From positions 241-11,338 of the forward strand of contig DIYE01000027.1 of NCBI GenBank assembly GCA_002428885.1: a stretch of DNA of 11,098 nucleotides, read 5' to 3'. Each line of letters starts with the position of its first letter. Within the stretch, counting starts at the first letter, position 1. A program made the translations under genes and the position numbers. The DNA comes from Alphaproteobacteria bacterium UBA6062 (GTDB taxonomy: Bacteria; Pseudomonadota; Alphaproteobacteria; Sneathiellales; Sneathiellaceae). This document shows positions 1 to 6,225 of the stretch, in pieces. Under the pieces are notes generated by a model. That model saw nothing but the letters and a program-made list of their open reading frames with translations, did no database searches and was not told where the DNA came from.

Positions 1-833
1 ATGCTGACCCAGCCCATGTATGCGGGCTATGTCTTTTCCAAAGAGCTTGGTGTGCCGCTGACCCCGGCCAAGCATAAAGGGCTGATCAGCAAGGCGACCT
101 TTGAAAAGATACAGGATCGTATTCAAGGACGCGCGAATGCACCCGCCCGTAAAGACCTCAACCAAGATTTTGCCCTTCGGGGGGCGGTAGCCTGTAGCTG
201 CTGCGGTCAAAACTTGCGGGGTGGCTGGTCTAAGGGGATGACCAAATACTACGCCTATTACCTTTGTCACACCAAAGACTGTGAGCTGTACGGGAAATCG
301 ATCCCACGGGCGGAGATTGAGGGGGCTTTCGAATCTCTGCTGAAGGACATCCAACCTTCCAAAGACCTGATCAAGGTGATCTCAGCCATGTTCCGTCTGT
401 ACTGGAACAAGAAGCTGGATGATGCAGCGGCCAATACCAAGGCTTTGAAAGCTGATCTTGCCGATCTTGAACAGCAGGTTCAAAAACTGATCAGTCGCAT
501 TGTTGAAACAACAAATGACCGGGTGGTTCCGGCGCTTGAAAACAGGGTTGAAGAGCTGGAAAGAAAGAAGATGGTTCTGGCGGAACAGGCTCAAAAAAAC
601 ACCACTTCACCGCCCCCCTTCGACGAGAGTCTAGAACTATCGCTGAAGTTTCTCTCAAACCCGCATAAAGTCTGGGCTTCGGGTGTGTTTGAACTGAAAA
701 GACTGGTGCTGAAACTGGTGTTTAACGAGCCGCTTCTATACAGTCGCAAAGAAGGATATAGAACTCCCCAAACATCCTTACCATTCAATATGTTAGGAGA
801 AAAAATGAGTGATTTTTTGCCTGAAATGTTTGA

Positions 834-855
<22 letters not shown>
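1..855 (+). CDS. Large serine recombinase, C-terminal part (5' end outside window)
   Basis: Site-specific DNA integrase of the large serine recombinase family, which inserts and excises mobile elements. The N-terminal catalytic domain with its serine lies upstream of the window; the ATG at base 1 is an internal methionine in the family's 'NP(M/L)YAGY' segment. Visible here are the end of the recombinase domain (residues 1-60), a zinc beta-ribbon with cysteines C65, C68, C89 and C94, and a long charged coiled-coil stretch (about 135-200), followed by a conserved tail with 'GYRTP..SLPF'. The gene points into the 3' end of tRNA-Thr. Codons from 835 on are antisense tRNA sequence, and the TGA at 853-855 falls in the antisense of the T-loop. 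The family assignment is firm. That the element lies to the left and is still mobile is inference. Confidence 0.9.
800..818 (-). terminator. Possible weak terminator for tRNA-Thr
   Basis: Fifteen bases past the tRNA 3' end there is a 7-bp A/T inverted repeat, AAAAAAT/ATTTTTT around a 5-nt loop, whose 3' arm is a T-run on the minus strand. The stem has no G-C pairs, so this is weak. It lies inside the recombinase gene and so is supplied by the element. Confidence 0.25.
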
Positions 856-908
<53 letters not shown>

Positions 909-930
909 GTGTCAGGTGTGAACTGCGCGG

Positions 931-958
931 AATATAGAAGGTTTTGTTCCCTTGTCAA
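931..958 (-). promoter_or_regulatory. Promoter of tRNA-Thr
   Basis: On the minus strand there is a consensus -35 TTGACA (complement of 953-958), a 16-bp spacer and a -10 TATATT (complement of 931-936), placing the start about 15 bases before the mature tRNA 5' end. It lies on the chromosomal side, away from the recombinase, so tRNA expression should survive integration. Confidence 0.75.
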
Positions 959-1100
959 AGAGTTTGTGAAAAAAGCGCTTCAGCCCTTTTCGGCCTGTCT
1001 TTTTAAGAGGTCTTCCGCTGTTCGGACTGCATGTTAGGCAATAATATGGGAGATGTATTTTTTTTGTTCTTATGAATAGATATCATGTTCTAATTTACGC

Positions 1101-1106
1101 TATAAT
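1101..1106 (+). promoter_or_regulatory. Possible -10 box for the winged-helix gene
   Basis: A perfect TATAAT sits 55 bases before the GTG start of the regulator at 1162, in an AT-rich stretch. No convincing -35 lies 16-18 bases upstream, so this is only a candidate. The rest of 909-1161 holds the tRNA promoter and no gene that I can support. Confidence 0.3.
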
Positions 1107-1161
1107 TCGCCTTCATGCGGTATGTTCTATTTTCAACCCCGTGCGATTTGAGCGATAAACA

Positions 1162-1563
1162 GTGCCTTCTATACCGACTCTTCAATTTCTGGGCCGTAAT
1201 TGCAGCAAGGAAGAGTATCGGGTCCTTTCAGGCTTTCACGAGGCCCTCAGGAAAAGCAGGCATGATTCCCCGGGCCTTAAGAACTTCAACCAGTATCTTG
1301 TCGCCGGCGCCCTCATGTCGGCTGAAATGGTCAATATGCCGATCGATATTTCGGCTCTTTCAGCCTATACAAACCTGCAGCGCTCCAGTCTTTACAAAAC
1401 CCTCGCCAAGATGGAAAAAGAAAATCTGATTGAATTGTATACTATCGACGGTGACAAAAAGCGAAAATATGTTCGTGGGACAAAAATCCTTATGGATCAA
1501 TATATTAATCTTCTAGAACAAACAAAAAACCTGATTGATCTGACAAGCAAGAGACTAGAATGA
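1162..1563 (+). CDS. Winged-helix transcriptional regulator (MarR-like)
   Basis: A 133-residue putative DNA-binding regulator. Residues about 60-108 look like a winged helix-turn-helix: 'ISALSAYTNLQRSSLYKTL' as helix-turn-recognition helix, then 'MEKENLIELYTIDGDKKRKY' as the beta wing, followed by a C-terminal helix of the kind that forms MarR-type dimers. GTG 1162 is the only good upstream start, because an in-frame TAA lies two codons before it; a weak GAG at 1150-1152 is the nearest Shine-Dalgarno. The next gene starts 131 bases downstream and encodes a PAS-type protein, which suggests a small signalling cluster. The ligand and targets cannot be read from the sequence. The fold assignment is from pattern recognition only. 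Confidence 0.72.
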   Translation: MPSIPTLQFLGRNCSKEEYRVLSGFHEALRKSRHDSPGLKNFNQYLVAGALMSAEMVNMPIDISALSAYTNLQRSSLYKTLAKMEKENLIELYTIDGDKKRKYVRGTKILMDQYINLLEQTKNLIDLTSKRLE

Positions 1564-1586
1564 TTCAAATGTGTTTCCACAAGTGT

Positions 1587-1599
1587 ACAGTTTAACTGT
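1587..1599. repeat. Near-perfect palindrome, possible operator
   Basis: ACAGTT-T-AACTGT, a 6-bp perfect inverted repeat with one central base, lies between the winged-helix gene and the PAS gene. A related pair of half-sites (AACAGTTT and AAACTGTT) occurs at 2805-2837. Its size fits a dimeric repressor site. Which protein binds it is unknown. Confidence 0.35.
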
Positions 1600-1694
1600 T
1601 GATTTTAAATCCTAATAATTTCAACTTGAGAGAATAGAAGACCGACCGGTGTAATCTTTGGAAGGGTTTCCGGATATACCGTACGGAGGAAAAC

Positions 1695-2777
1695 ATGACC
1701 CCAGTGAGACAAACAACGAAGTTTCCGCCAGGTTCCGTCCATATCCTGGACAGTCAAGGCGACTCACTGGCCCGTTGGCTTCATTTCAAAAATTACAAGC
1801 TTAATGCAGGTGATGTATTTGAACTGGAAACCACTATCTGCCCGGACTGGATGTGGCATGTGGTGGATGTGACGGCAGATGATCCGGATCACTATTTTTT
1901 CAAACGCTATGACAGAAGGTGCCTTCTGGAAAACGGGATGGACCTTAACGGCGCCAGACTGATCGACTTACCTAATGTCGATTATGTGGTTAATCTGAGA
2001 GAGGTCTATCGCGCCGTCAAGGAAGATCACAAAGATCGTTGCAGCTTGGAAACAATTTTAAGCGGCACCCCGCGCTCCTTTCTTCGTATCGTGAATCATC
2101 TTGAATTCGAAGGCAGCAGCAACCAGCTCCTTATCGCTACCCGGTATCAGGATGTTTCCGGACATCCGGATGTTGTTCATGAAAAAGGCTCGACTACAAG
2201 TGAGAAGATAAAGAGCACTTTTCCCCCCATTAAGGGGGCCTTTGAGCGGACAATGACCGACATACTCGCTTTGCAATTCGACCGTTTCAAAGCCATAAGT
2301 ATGAACAGGTATGCCTCTTTCAACAATTTCTTCAAAGGCTTGTCCGACAATCCAGTCTATGCCTTCAAGCGCGGCAACGGTCTGGGCATAAGTCGCAATA
2401 CCCCAGGGCAGGCCGGATTTGCGGTGCCCCGGATAAACATACATTCCGCCCCGGTAGAAACAGTTACCGGAGACAAAATCTGCATCGCATCGAATGTTCA
2501 TGCGAGCGAAAGGGGGATCGTCGTACCAGATTTTCCCCGAACTGATGAGATCCGCCAAGTCGGTGATGCGGAGCCTCTTAAACGCACCAAAGGCTGCAGG
2601 ATTTCCTTTCTTGTCGGAGACCAGAATCCAACGGCTGCCAGATTGATCAGATTTGGTGTAATCGAAGGTTGGTACAACCAACGCGTGATCAGGAGTTTTG
2701 CTACGCAGTGCCGCAAACTCCTGCATGTTATTCCTGACTTCAATCGAATAACCGGACCGACCAAAGCAGGAATCTAG
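1695..2777 (+). CDS. PAS_5-like domain protein with an abnormal C-terminal extension
   Basis: The start is well supported: ACGGAGGAAAAC precedes the ATG, giving a near-perfect Shine-Dalgarno. Residues 1 to about 155 resemble the small alphaproteobacterial PAS_5 sensory family: a 'LARWLHFKN' helix, then 'HVVDVTADDPDHYFFKRYDRR', then 'DLNGARLIDLP', ending in beta strands around 'FLRIVNHLEFEGSSNQLLIATRY' (part quoted, about 130-152). Such proteins are usually stand-alone sensor or adaptor domains of 150-200 residues. From roughly residue 155 (base 2160) to the stop, the translation shows no recognisable motif and is exactly antisense to the well-formed GNAT gene on the other strand. I infer that the native stop was lost by an indel or deletion and that the last ~200 residues are read-through. 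Stops in both other frames occur just after 2175, consistent with a frameshift. The N-terminal part is likely real; the full-length product is doubtful. Confidence 0.6.
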   Translation: MTPVRQTTKFPPGSVHILDSQGDSLARWLHFKNYKLNAGDVFELETTICPDWMWHVVDVTADDPDHYFFKRYDRRCLLENGMDLNGARLIDLPNVDYVVNLREVYRAVKEDHKDRCSLETILSGTPRSFLRIVNHLEFEGSSNQLLIATRYQDVSGHPDVVHEKGSTTSEKIKSTFPPIKGAFERTMTDILALQFDRFKAISMNRYASFNNFFKGLSDNPVYAFKRGNGLGISRNTPGQAGFAVPRINIHSAPVETVTGDKICIASNVHASERGIVVPDFPRTDEIRQVGDAEPLKRTKGCRISFLVGDQNPTAARLIRFGVIEGWYNQRVIRSFATQCRKLLHVIPDFNRITGPTKAGI

Positions 2778-2798
2778 TTCATATAAGAAGTTTCTCAT
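2058..2798 (-). CDS. GNAT-family N-acetyltransferase-like protein
   Basis: A putative acyl-CoA-dependent acetyltransferase of 246 residues; the substrate is unknown. An N-terminal part with 'VVPTFDYTKS' (a PTFD motif I recognise from an alphaproteobacterial GNAT family) precedes strands 'SRWILVSDKKGNPAAFGAF'. The acetyl-CoA motif A follows as 'GGMYVYPGHRKSGLPWGIA', compared with the family's 'V.P.HRG.GL'. Then come a helix, 'ERGIPVHTYGFETVE' (the usual RYGY region) and a last strand 'ALYLLTC'. The ATG at 2798 has no clear Shine-Dalgarno. An internal ATG at 2726 has AGGA five bases upstream, but the N-terminal homology favours 2798. After about residue 210 the protein runs antisense to the PAS gene, and these last ~35 residues may be read-through. 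It converges on the PAS gene and diverges from the XRE gene. Confidence 0.65.
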   Translation of the reverse strand: MRNFLYELDSCFGRSGYSIEVRNNMQEFAALRSKTPDHALVVPTFDYTKSDQSGSRWILVSDKKGNPAAFGAFKRLRITDLADLISSGKIWYDDPPFARMNIRCDADFVSGNCFYRGGMYVYPGHRKSGLPWGIATYAQTVAALEGIDWIVGQAFEEIVERGIPVHTYGFETVELQSEYVGHCPLKGPLNGGKSALYLLTCSRAFFMNNIRMSGNILIPGSDKELVAAAFEFKMIHDTKKGARGAA

Positions 2799-2804
2799 AA
2801 CGAG

Positions 2805-2837
2805 AACAGTTTACAGAACTATCGCTTCAAAACTGTT
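2805..2837. repeat. Inverted repeat in the divergent GNAT/XRE promoter region
   Basis: AACAGTTT (2805-2812) and AAACTGTT (2830-2837) are perfect 8-bp complements separated by 17 bases. They sit just upstream of the GNAT start and about 80 bases before the XRE gene, in a strongly AT-rich spacer. Together with the palindrome at 1587-1599 they suggest a shared operator motif, possibly for the adjacent XRE or winged-helix protein. This is inference. Confidence 0.4.
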
Positions 2838-2917
2838 TAAAATGATAAACATTTTTGAGTAATACGTTGAAAATTTTAAACATTTAGTTGAATTTTAGAA
2901 AGTGAGGGAGTGTTTTA

Positions 2918-3316
2918 ATGTCCAAAATTGCAAAACGGGTCGGAGACCATGTCGGAGAACGGATCCGGACCAGAAGAACTCAATTGGGACTAACACAGCT
3001 GCAGCTAGCAGAAGCGCTCGGGATTTCATATCAGCAGGTGCAAAAATACGAAACCGGTGCCAACCGGATTTCCGCCGGCCGCCTGTTTGAACTAGCGTTA
3101 AAATTGCAAGTCGAAGTGTCCTATTTCTTTAACGACCTTCAGTTCCCGTCCACATCAACCCCCATGGAGCATGGTGGCAAAGGCCGGGCAACCATAGAAC
3201 TCGTTCGGAATTACAATGAAATCACAGATCCGTCCGTACGGGCTTCCGTCAATGGCCTTATTCGGGCACTTTCCGATCCGCGCAGCAAGCAAAGCGGACA
3301 GAAAGAAGCCGTTTAA
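2918..3316 (+). CDS. XRE-family transcriptional regulator (PraR-like)
   Basis: A 132-residue cytoplasmic DNA-binding repressor type. The N-terminal HTH_3 domain occupies residues 12-71: 'VGERIRTRRTQLGLTQLQLA', then the turn 'EALGIS' and the recognition helix 'YQQVQKYETGANRIS', then 'LFELALKLQVEVSYFF'. This layout matches the PraR/SinR-like regulators common in alphaproteobacteria. The C-terminal tail 'GRATIELVRNYNEI..PSVRASVNGLIRALS' is the conserved second segment of that group, probably a dimerisation helix. GAGGGAG ends seven bases before the ATG at 2918 and decides the start. An AT-rich 119-bp spacer with an inverted repeat separates it from the divergent GNAT gene, so autoregulation is plausible. 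Its targets are unknown. Confidence 0.88.
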   Translation: MSKIAKRVGDHVGERIRTRRTQLGLTQLQLAEALGISYQQVQKYETGANRISAGRLFELALKLQVEVSYFFNDLQFPSTSTPMEHGGKGRATIELVRNYNEITDPSVRASVNGLIRALSDPRSKQSGQKEAV

Positions 3317-3317
3317 T

Positions 3318-3423
3318 GGTAGAACCTACCGGTTGGCAGCTTTAGATTTCCGGACAGATTGCCAAAATACAGAAATAGCGGTAATCATACCCTGACGGAA
3401 ATTCAGTCTTTAGCTGGTAGGTT
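3318..3423 (+). promoter_or_regulatory. Possible translational switch before the 56-residue ORF
   Basis: GGTAG (3318-3322) can pair with CTACC (3326-3330) in a tight hairpin. The overlapping AACCTACC (3323-3330) is also a perfect 8-base complement of GGTAGGTT (3416-3423), which contains the Shine-Dalgarno of the small ORF starting at 3426. The two pairings are mutually exclusive, the shape of an on/off leader. It is visible only as complementarity, and function is unproven. Confidence 0.3.
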
Positions 3424-3425
3424 TT

Positions 3426-3596
3426 ATGACAACGCAAAAGGACGGCATTACCAAGAAACAAAAGCAGCGCGAGGAGAAAACGGATCGCCTCGCCGGTGCT
3501 TTAAGGGATAATCTCAAAAGGAGAAAATCCCTGCAAAGAGGCCGGGGCGAGCAAGCCCCGGACGCCATTAAAAACAAAAACCGGCTCTTTGATTAG
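3426..3596 (+). CDS. Small basic conserved protein (56 residues)
   Basis: The frame runs from ATG 3426 to TAG 3594-3596 and encodes 56 residues very rich in Lys, Arg, Gln and Glu. The core 'DRLAGALRDNLKRRKSLQRG' resembles a family of tiny alphaproteobacterial proteins with 'KLAEALRANLKRRKAQARA' that I recall near murA/dcd-type loci; no function is known to me. It is likely helical, and the positive charge would suit nucleic-acid or ribosome contact (inference). GGTAGG five bases before the ATG is the ribosome binding site. A strong 7-bp G-C hairpin, CCGGGGC/GCCCCGG at 3542-3561, lies inside the coding sequence. It sits 109 bases after the XRE gene and 101 before dcd. Confidence 0.7.
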   Translation: MTTQKDGITKKQKQREEKTDRLAGALRDNLKRRKSLQRGRGEQAPDAIKNKNRLFD

Positions 3597-3613
3597 GTCA
3601 GGACCGGATATAT

Positions 3614-3641
3614 CTTGGCCCTTAGGCAAGACTTCTATAAG
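3614..3641 (+). promoter_or_regulatory. Possible promoter of dcd
   Basis: CTTGGC (3614-3619), a 16-bp spacer and TATAAG (3636-3641) form a moderate sigma-70-like promoter about 55 bases before the dcd start. This is consistent with dcd being transcribed separately from the small ORF. Confidence 0.35.
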
Positions 3642-3697
3642 ATGGCCCGAATTTTGTACTAGGTTGTATGTAGCCTAAATTCTGGAGACTGTCTTAA

Positions 3698-4252
3698 ATG
3701 TCCATCCTGTCCGATAAGTGGATCCGGTCAGCCGCACAAAATCAGGGAATGATTGAACCGTTTGTGGAAAGCCAGAAGCGGGAAGATATGATTTCCTACG
3801 GACTTTCTTCCTACGGATATGACGCCAGGGTCTCCGACGAATTTAAAATTTTCACCAATATTGATTCAGCGACAGTGGATCCCAAAGCTTTTTCTGACGA
3901 CAGCTTTGTTGATCGCAAAACTGATGTCTGCGTTATTCCGCCGAATTCTTTTGTGCTGGCGAGAACGGTTGAGTATTTCAGAATTCCAAGAGATGTCCTG
4001 GTTATCTGCCTCGGCAAGTCCACTTACGCCCGCTGCGGGATCATTGTCAATGTGACGCCGCTGGAGCCGGAATGGGAAGGACATGTTACGCTGGAATTTT
4101 CCAATACCACACCGCTGCCCGCGAAGATCTACGCCAATGAAGGAGCCTGCCAGTTTCTGTTCCTGAAAGGGAACGAACCTTGTGAAGTCTCCTATAAGGA
4201 TCGTGCCGGGAAATATATGGGACAGGAAGGGGTAACTTTACCGCGCCTATAA
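3698..4252 (+). CDS. dcd: dCTP deaminase
   Basis: Dcd converts dCTP to dUTP plus ammonia in the cytoplasm, supplying dUTP for dTMP synthesis. The 184-residue length is typical. The diagnostic block 'GKSTYARCGIIVNVTPLEPE' followed by 'WEGHVTLEFSN' carries the residues equivalent to E. coli Ser111, Arg115 and catalytic Glu138, here S108, R112 and E133. 'SSYGYDAR' near residue 40 and 'NEGACQFLF' near the C-terminus are also conserved. It appears to be the mono-functional deaminase rather than the dUTP-forming/hydrolysing bifunctional type, but this cannot be settled by eye. GGAG (3684-3687) precedes the ATG by 10 bases. It is followed by a strong intrinsic terminator, so it is probably a single-gene unit. 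Confidence 0.96.
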   Translation: MSILSDKWIRSAAQNQGMIEPFVESQKREDMISYGLSSYGYDARVSDEFKIFTNIDSATVDPKAFSDDSFVDRKTDVCVIPPNSFVLARTVEYFRIPRDVLVICLGKSTYARCGIIVNVTPLEPEWEGHVTLEFSNTTPLPAKIYANEGACQFLFLKGNEPCEVSYKDRAGKYMGQEGVTLPRL

Positions 4253-4296
4253 GCGCCCTATCCTGACCATAATCGGATGACACAATTAAGGAACTC

Positions 4297-4325
4297 AAGG
4301 AGCTTGGATCATCCAGGCTCCTTTT
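4297..4325 (+). terminator. Rho-independent terminator after dcd
   Basis: A 12-bp stem (AAGGAGCTTGGA / TCCAGGCTCCTT, one G-T wobble) with a 3-base loop ends in TTTT. It separates dcd from the murA transcription unit. Confidence 0.85.
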
Positions 4326-4341
4326 CACATTTTAAGACTCA

Positions 4342-4361
4342 CGGCAGAAACTTTCCTGCCG
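4342..4361 (+). other. Hairpin just upstream of murA
   Basis: CGGCAG and CTGCCG form a 6-bp G-C-rich stem around an 8-base loop, ending 19 bases before the murA ATG. There is no T-run, so it is not a classic terminator. It might be a leader structure or a remnant; no function is shown. Confidence 0.35.
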
Positions 4362-4380
4362 ACAGGTAAACAGAAAATAA

Positions 4381-5676
4381 ATGGATAGCATTCGTATTCG
4401 CGGTGGCAAGCCGCTCAATGGAAAAATCGAAATCAGCGGCGCTAAAAATGCCGCCTTGCCGCTGATGGTAGCCTGTTTGTTGACAGATGAGACGGTCACA
4501 TTGAGCAATCTGCCTCATGTGGCAGATATCTCGACCTTGATAAACCTGCTCTGTCAACATGGCGTCCAGGCTCATCTCAACGGTCAGAGCAACGGAAACG
4601 GAAACTGTAATGGGCGGGCCATTTCGCTGACCGCAACCAGCATTACCAGCACGGAAGCGCCGTATGATATCGTTCGTAAGATGCGGGCAGGTGCTCTGGT
4701 TCTCGGTCCCCTTCTCGCCCGCGAAGGGAAAGCGAAAGTCTCTCTGCCCGGTGGCTGTGCTATTGGCACCCGCCCCATGAACCTGCATCTGGATGGTCTT
4801 GAGGCCATGGGTGCCAAAATCGATATTGACGGCGGCTATATGGTTGCAGAGGCACCGAACGGCCTTAAGGGAGCAGAGATCCGCTTCGAAACAGTCTCGG
4901 TCGGGGCGACAGAAGACCTGCTGATGGCAGCCTGTCTTGCCGAAGGAACAACCGTCCTTGAAAATGCGGCCAAGGAGCCTGAAATTACCGATCTGGTCCG
5001 CCTGCTGACGGCTATGGGAGCCAAGATTGAAGGAGAAGGAACCGACAGGCTGGTCATTGAAGGGCAGCCGACCCTGCAGGGTGCGGACTATAAAGTGATG
5101 CCTGACCGGATCGAAACCGGCACATACGCTATCGCTGCCGCTATTGCCGGCGGTCGGATCGAGCTCACCAACACTGATGCCTCTCTCATCAGTTCGGTTC
5201 TCGAAATACTGACAGCCGCCGGCGTCTCCGTAGAAGAAACAGAGGACGGACTAATCGTTTCCCGGGATCCCGCATCTCCCATCAAGGGCGTTGATGTGAT
5301 GACGCAACCCTATCCCGGCTATCCGACAGATATGCAGGCGCAGATCATGGCGCTGATGACAGTATCAAAGGGTGCCTCCATGATTACGGAGACTATTTTT
5401 GAAAATCGCTTCATGCATGTTCCCGAACTGACACGCCTTGGTGCCAATATTAACGTACACGGGCATTCGGCGCTGGTCCGTGGGGCTGATCAGCTGGTTG
5501 GCGCTCAGGTGATGGCGACTGATCTTAGAGCTTCGGTGTCACTCGTGCTTGCAGGCTTGGCAGCGAGCGGAGAAACCGTTATCAATCGGGTATATCATCT
5601 TGACCGCGGCTATGAGCGGCTGGAAGAAAAACTGGCAGCCTGTGGTGCGGACATCCTGCGCATACAAGGCGAATAG
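4381..5676 (+). CDS. murA: UDP-N-acetylglucosamine 1-carboxyvinyltransferase
   Basis: MurA transfers enolpyruvate from phosphoenolpyruvate to UDP-GlcNAc, the first committed step of peptidoglycan synthesis, in the cytoplasm. The 431 residues form the two-domain EPSP-synthase fold. Visible key residues are Lys22 in 'ISGAKNAALPL', the active-site Cys126 in 'PGGCAIGTRPMNLHLDGLEA' (Cys is the fosfomycin target; no Asp substitution here), Asp317 in 'YPTDMQAQ' and the C-terminal 'DRGYERLEEKL'. Compared with E. coli (419 residues) there is an Asn/Gly-rich insertion at about 67-78. The ATG at 4381 has no strong Shine-Dalgarno (AGG is 15 bases upstream), but the N-terminus matches the family exactly. 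The DUF2948 gene starts 19 bases after its stop, suggesting cotranscription. Confidence 0.97.
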   Translation: MDSIRIRGGKPLNGKIEISGAKNAALPLMVACLLTDETVTLSNLPHVADISTLINLLCQHGVQAHLNGQSNGNGNCNGRAISLTATSITSTEAPYDIVRKMRAGALVLGPLLAREGKAKVSLPGGCAIGTRPMNLHLDGLEAMGAKIDIDGGYMVAEAPNGLKGAEIRFETVSVGATEDLLMAACLAEGTTVLENAAKEPEITDLVRLLTAMGAKIEGEGTDRLVIEGQPTLQGADYKVMPDRIETGTYAIAAAIAGGRIELTNTDASLISSVLEILTAAGVSVEETEDGLIVSRDPASPIKGVDVMTQPYPGYPTDMQAQIMALMTVSKGASMITETIFENRFMHVPELTRLGANINVHGHSALVRGADQLVGAQVMATDLRASVSLVLAGLAASGETVINRVYHLDRGYERLEEKLAACGADILRIQGE

Positions 5677-5695
5677 AGATAGGCGGAACCGGATC

Positions 5696-6157
5696 GTGTC
5701 TGAAGGATTGAAGCTAAAAGCTGCGGAGGCTGAGGATGTCACCATTCTCTCCTCGGCTTTGGAAGGGGCTATCACAAGCCCAGGCGAGATGGGTTATGCA
5801 TCCCAGTCACGGAGCTTTACCCTGACAGCCTCCCGCTTTATGTGGGAAAAGAAAAACAAGACATCGTCCCAAAACAAACGTATTCGAACCGGCCTGCATT
5901 GTGCCGATGTCTTATCTGTTAAAGCGCTTGGTCTTTCGCAAGACAAACCGACGGAAGCCATGGAACTTCTGGATATCGAGTGCAAAGCCGGTGAAGACGG
6001 GCAGGCCGACCTGCTGGTTCACTTCGCCGGCGGTGCAACCCTGAAACTATCTGTGGAATGCATTGATATCACCTTGACAGATGTGGGAGATGCCTGGGAT
6101 ACGGATCATGTTCCCCATCATGAGGACGCGGAACCGGATACCTCTTCACCCGCATAG
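5696..6157 (+). CDS. DUF2948 family protein
   Basis: A 153-residue alphaproteobacterial protein of unknown function. The family pattern is clear: 'LKLKAAEAEDVTILSSALEG', 'SRSFTLTASRFMWE', 'RIRTGLHCADVLSVKALGL', 'LLDIECKA', 'DLLVHFAGGATLKLSVECI' and the acidic, His-rich end 'GDAWDTDHVPHHEDAE'. In this family it almost always lies between murA and a his gene, as here. GTG 5696 is chosen because AGGCGGA lies 8 bases upstream and the domain starts immediately; the open frame further upstream is antisense-free overlap with the murA end and is not conserved. It is soluble, with no signal peptide. Possible roles in cell-wall or amino-acid metabolism are only guilt by association. Confidence 0.88.
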   Translation: MSEGLKLKAAEAEDVTILSSALEGAITSPGEMGYASQSRSFTLTASRFMWEKKNKTSSQNKRIRTGLHCADVLSVKALGLSQDKPTEAMELLDIECKAGEDGQADLLVHFAGGATLKLSVECIDITLTDVGDAWDTDHVPHHEDAEPDTSSPA

Positions 6158-6225
6158 GGCCAGGCCCCTAAACTAAATAGAAAGGCATTGCTGATAAACA
6201 GTCAGTGTCAAAACGGAGCGAAATC

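Noticed and set aside
981..1004. Possible intrinsic terminator on the + strand (CAGCC, GGCCTG, then T-rich)
   Set aside because: The stem is only five pairs with a bulge, and no + strand gene ends just upstream except the recombinase on the far side of the tRNA.
1115..1429. Alternative + frame overlapping the winged-helix gene
   Set aside because: It lacks a recognisable domain, while the 1162-1563 frame shows a clear winged helix.
2058..2798. LuxI-type autoinducer synthase
   Set aside because: None of the conserved LuxI residues (the N-terminal Arg/Phe/Trp and the Asp/Arg core) can be lined up; the GNAT motif A and PTFD pattern fit better.
3542..3561. G-C-rich hairpin as a rho-independent terminator
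   Set aside because: It lies inside the small ORF and no T-run follows on either strand.
5549..5695. N-terminal extension of the DUF2948 protein into murA
   Set aside because: The extension overlaps the end of murA out of frame and does not match the family; GTG 5696 has its own ribosome binding site.
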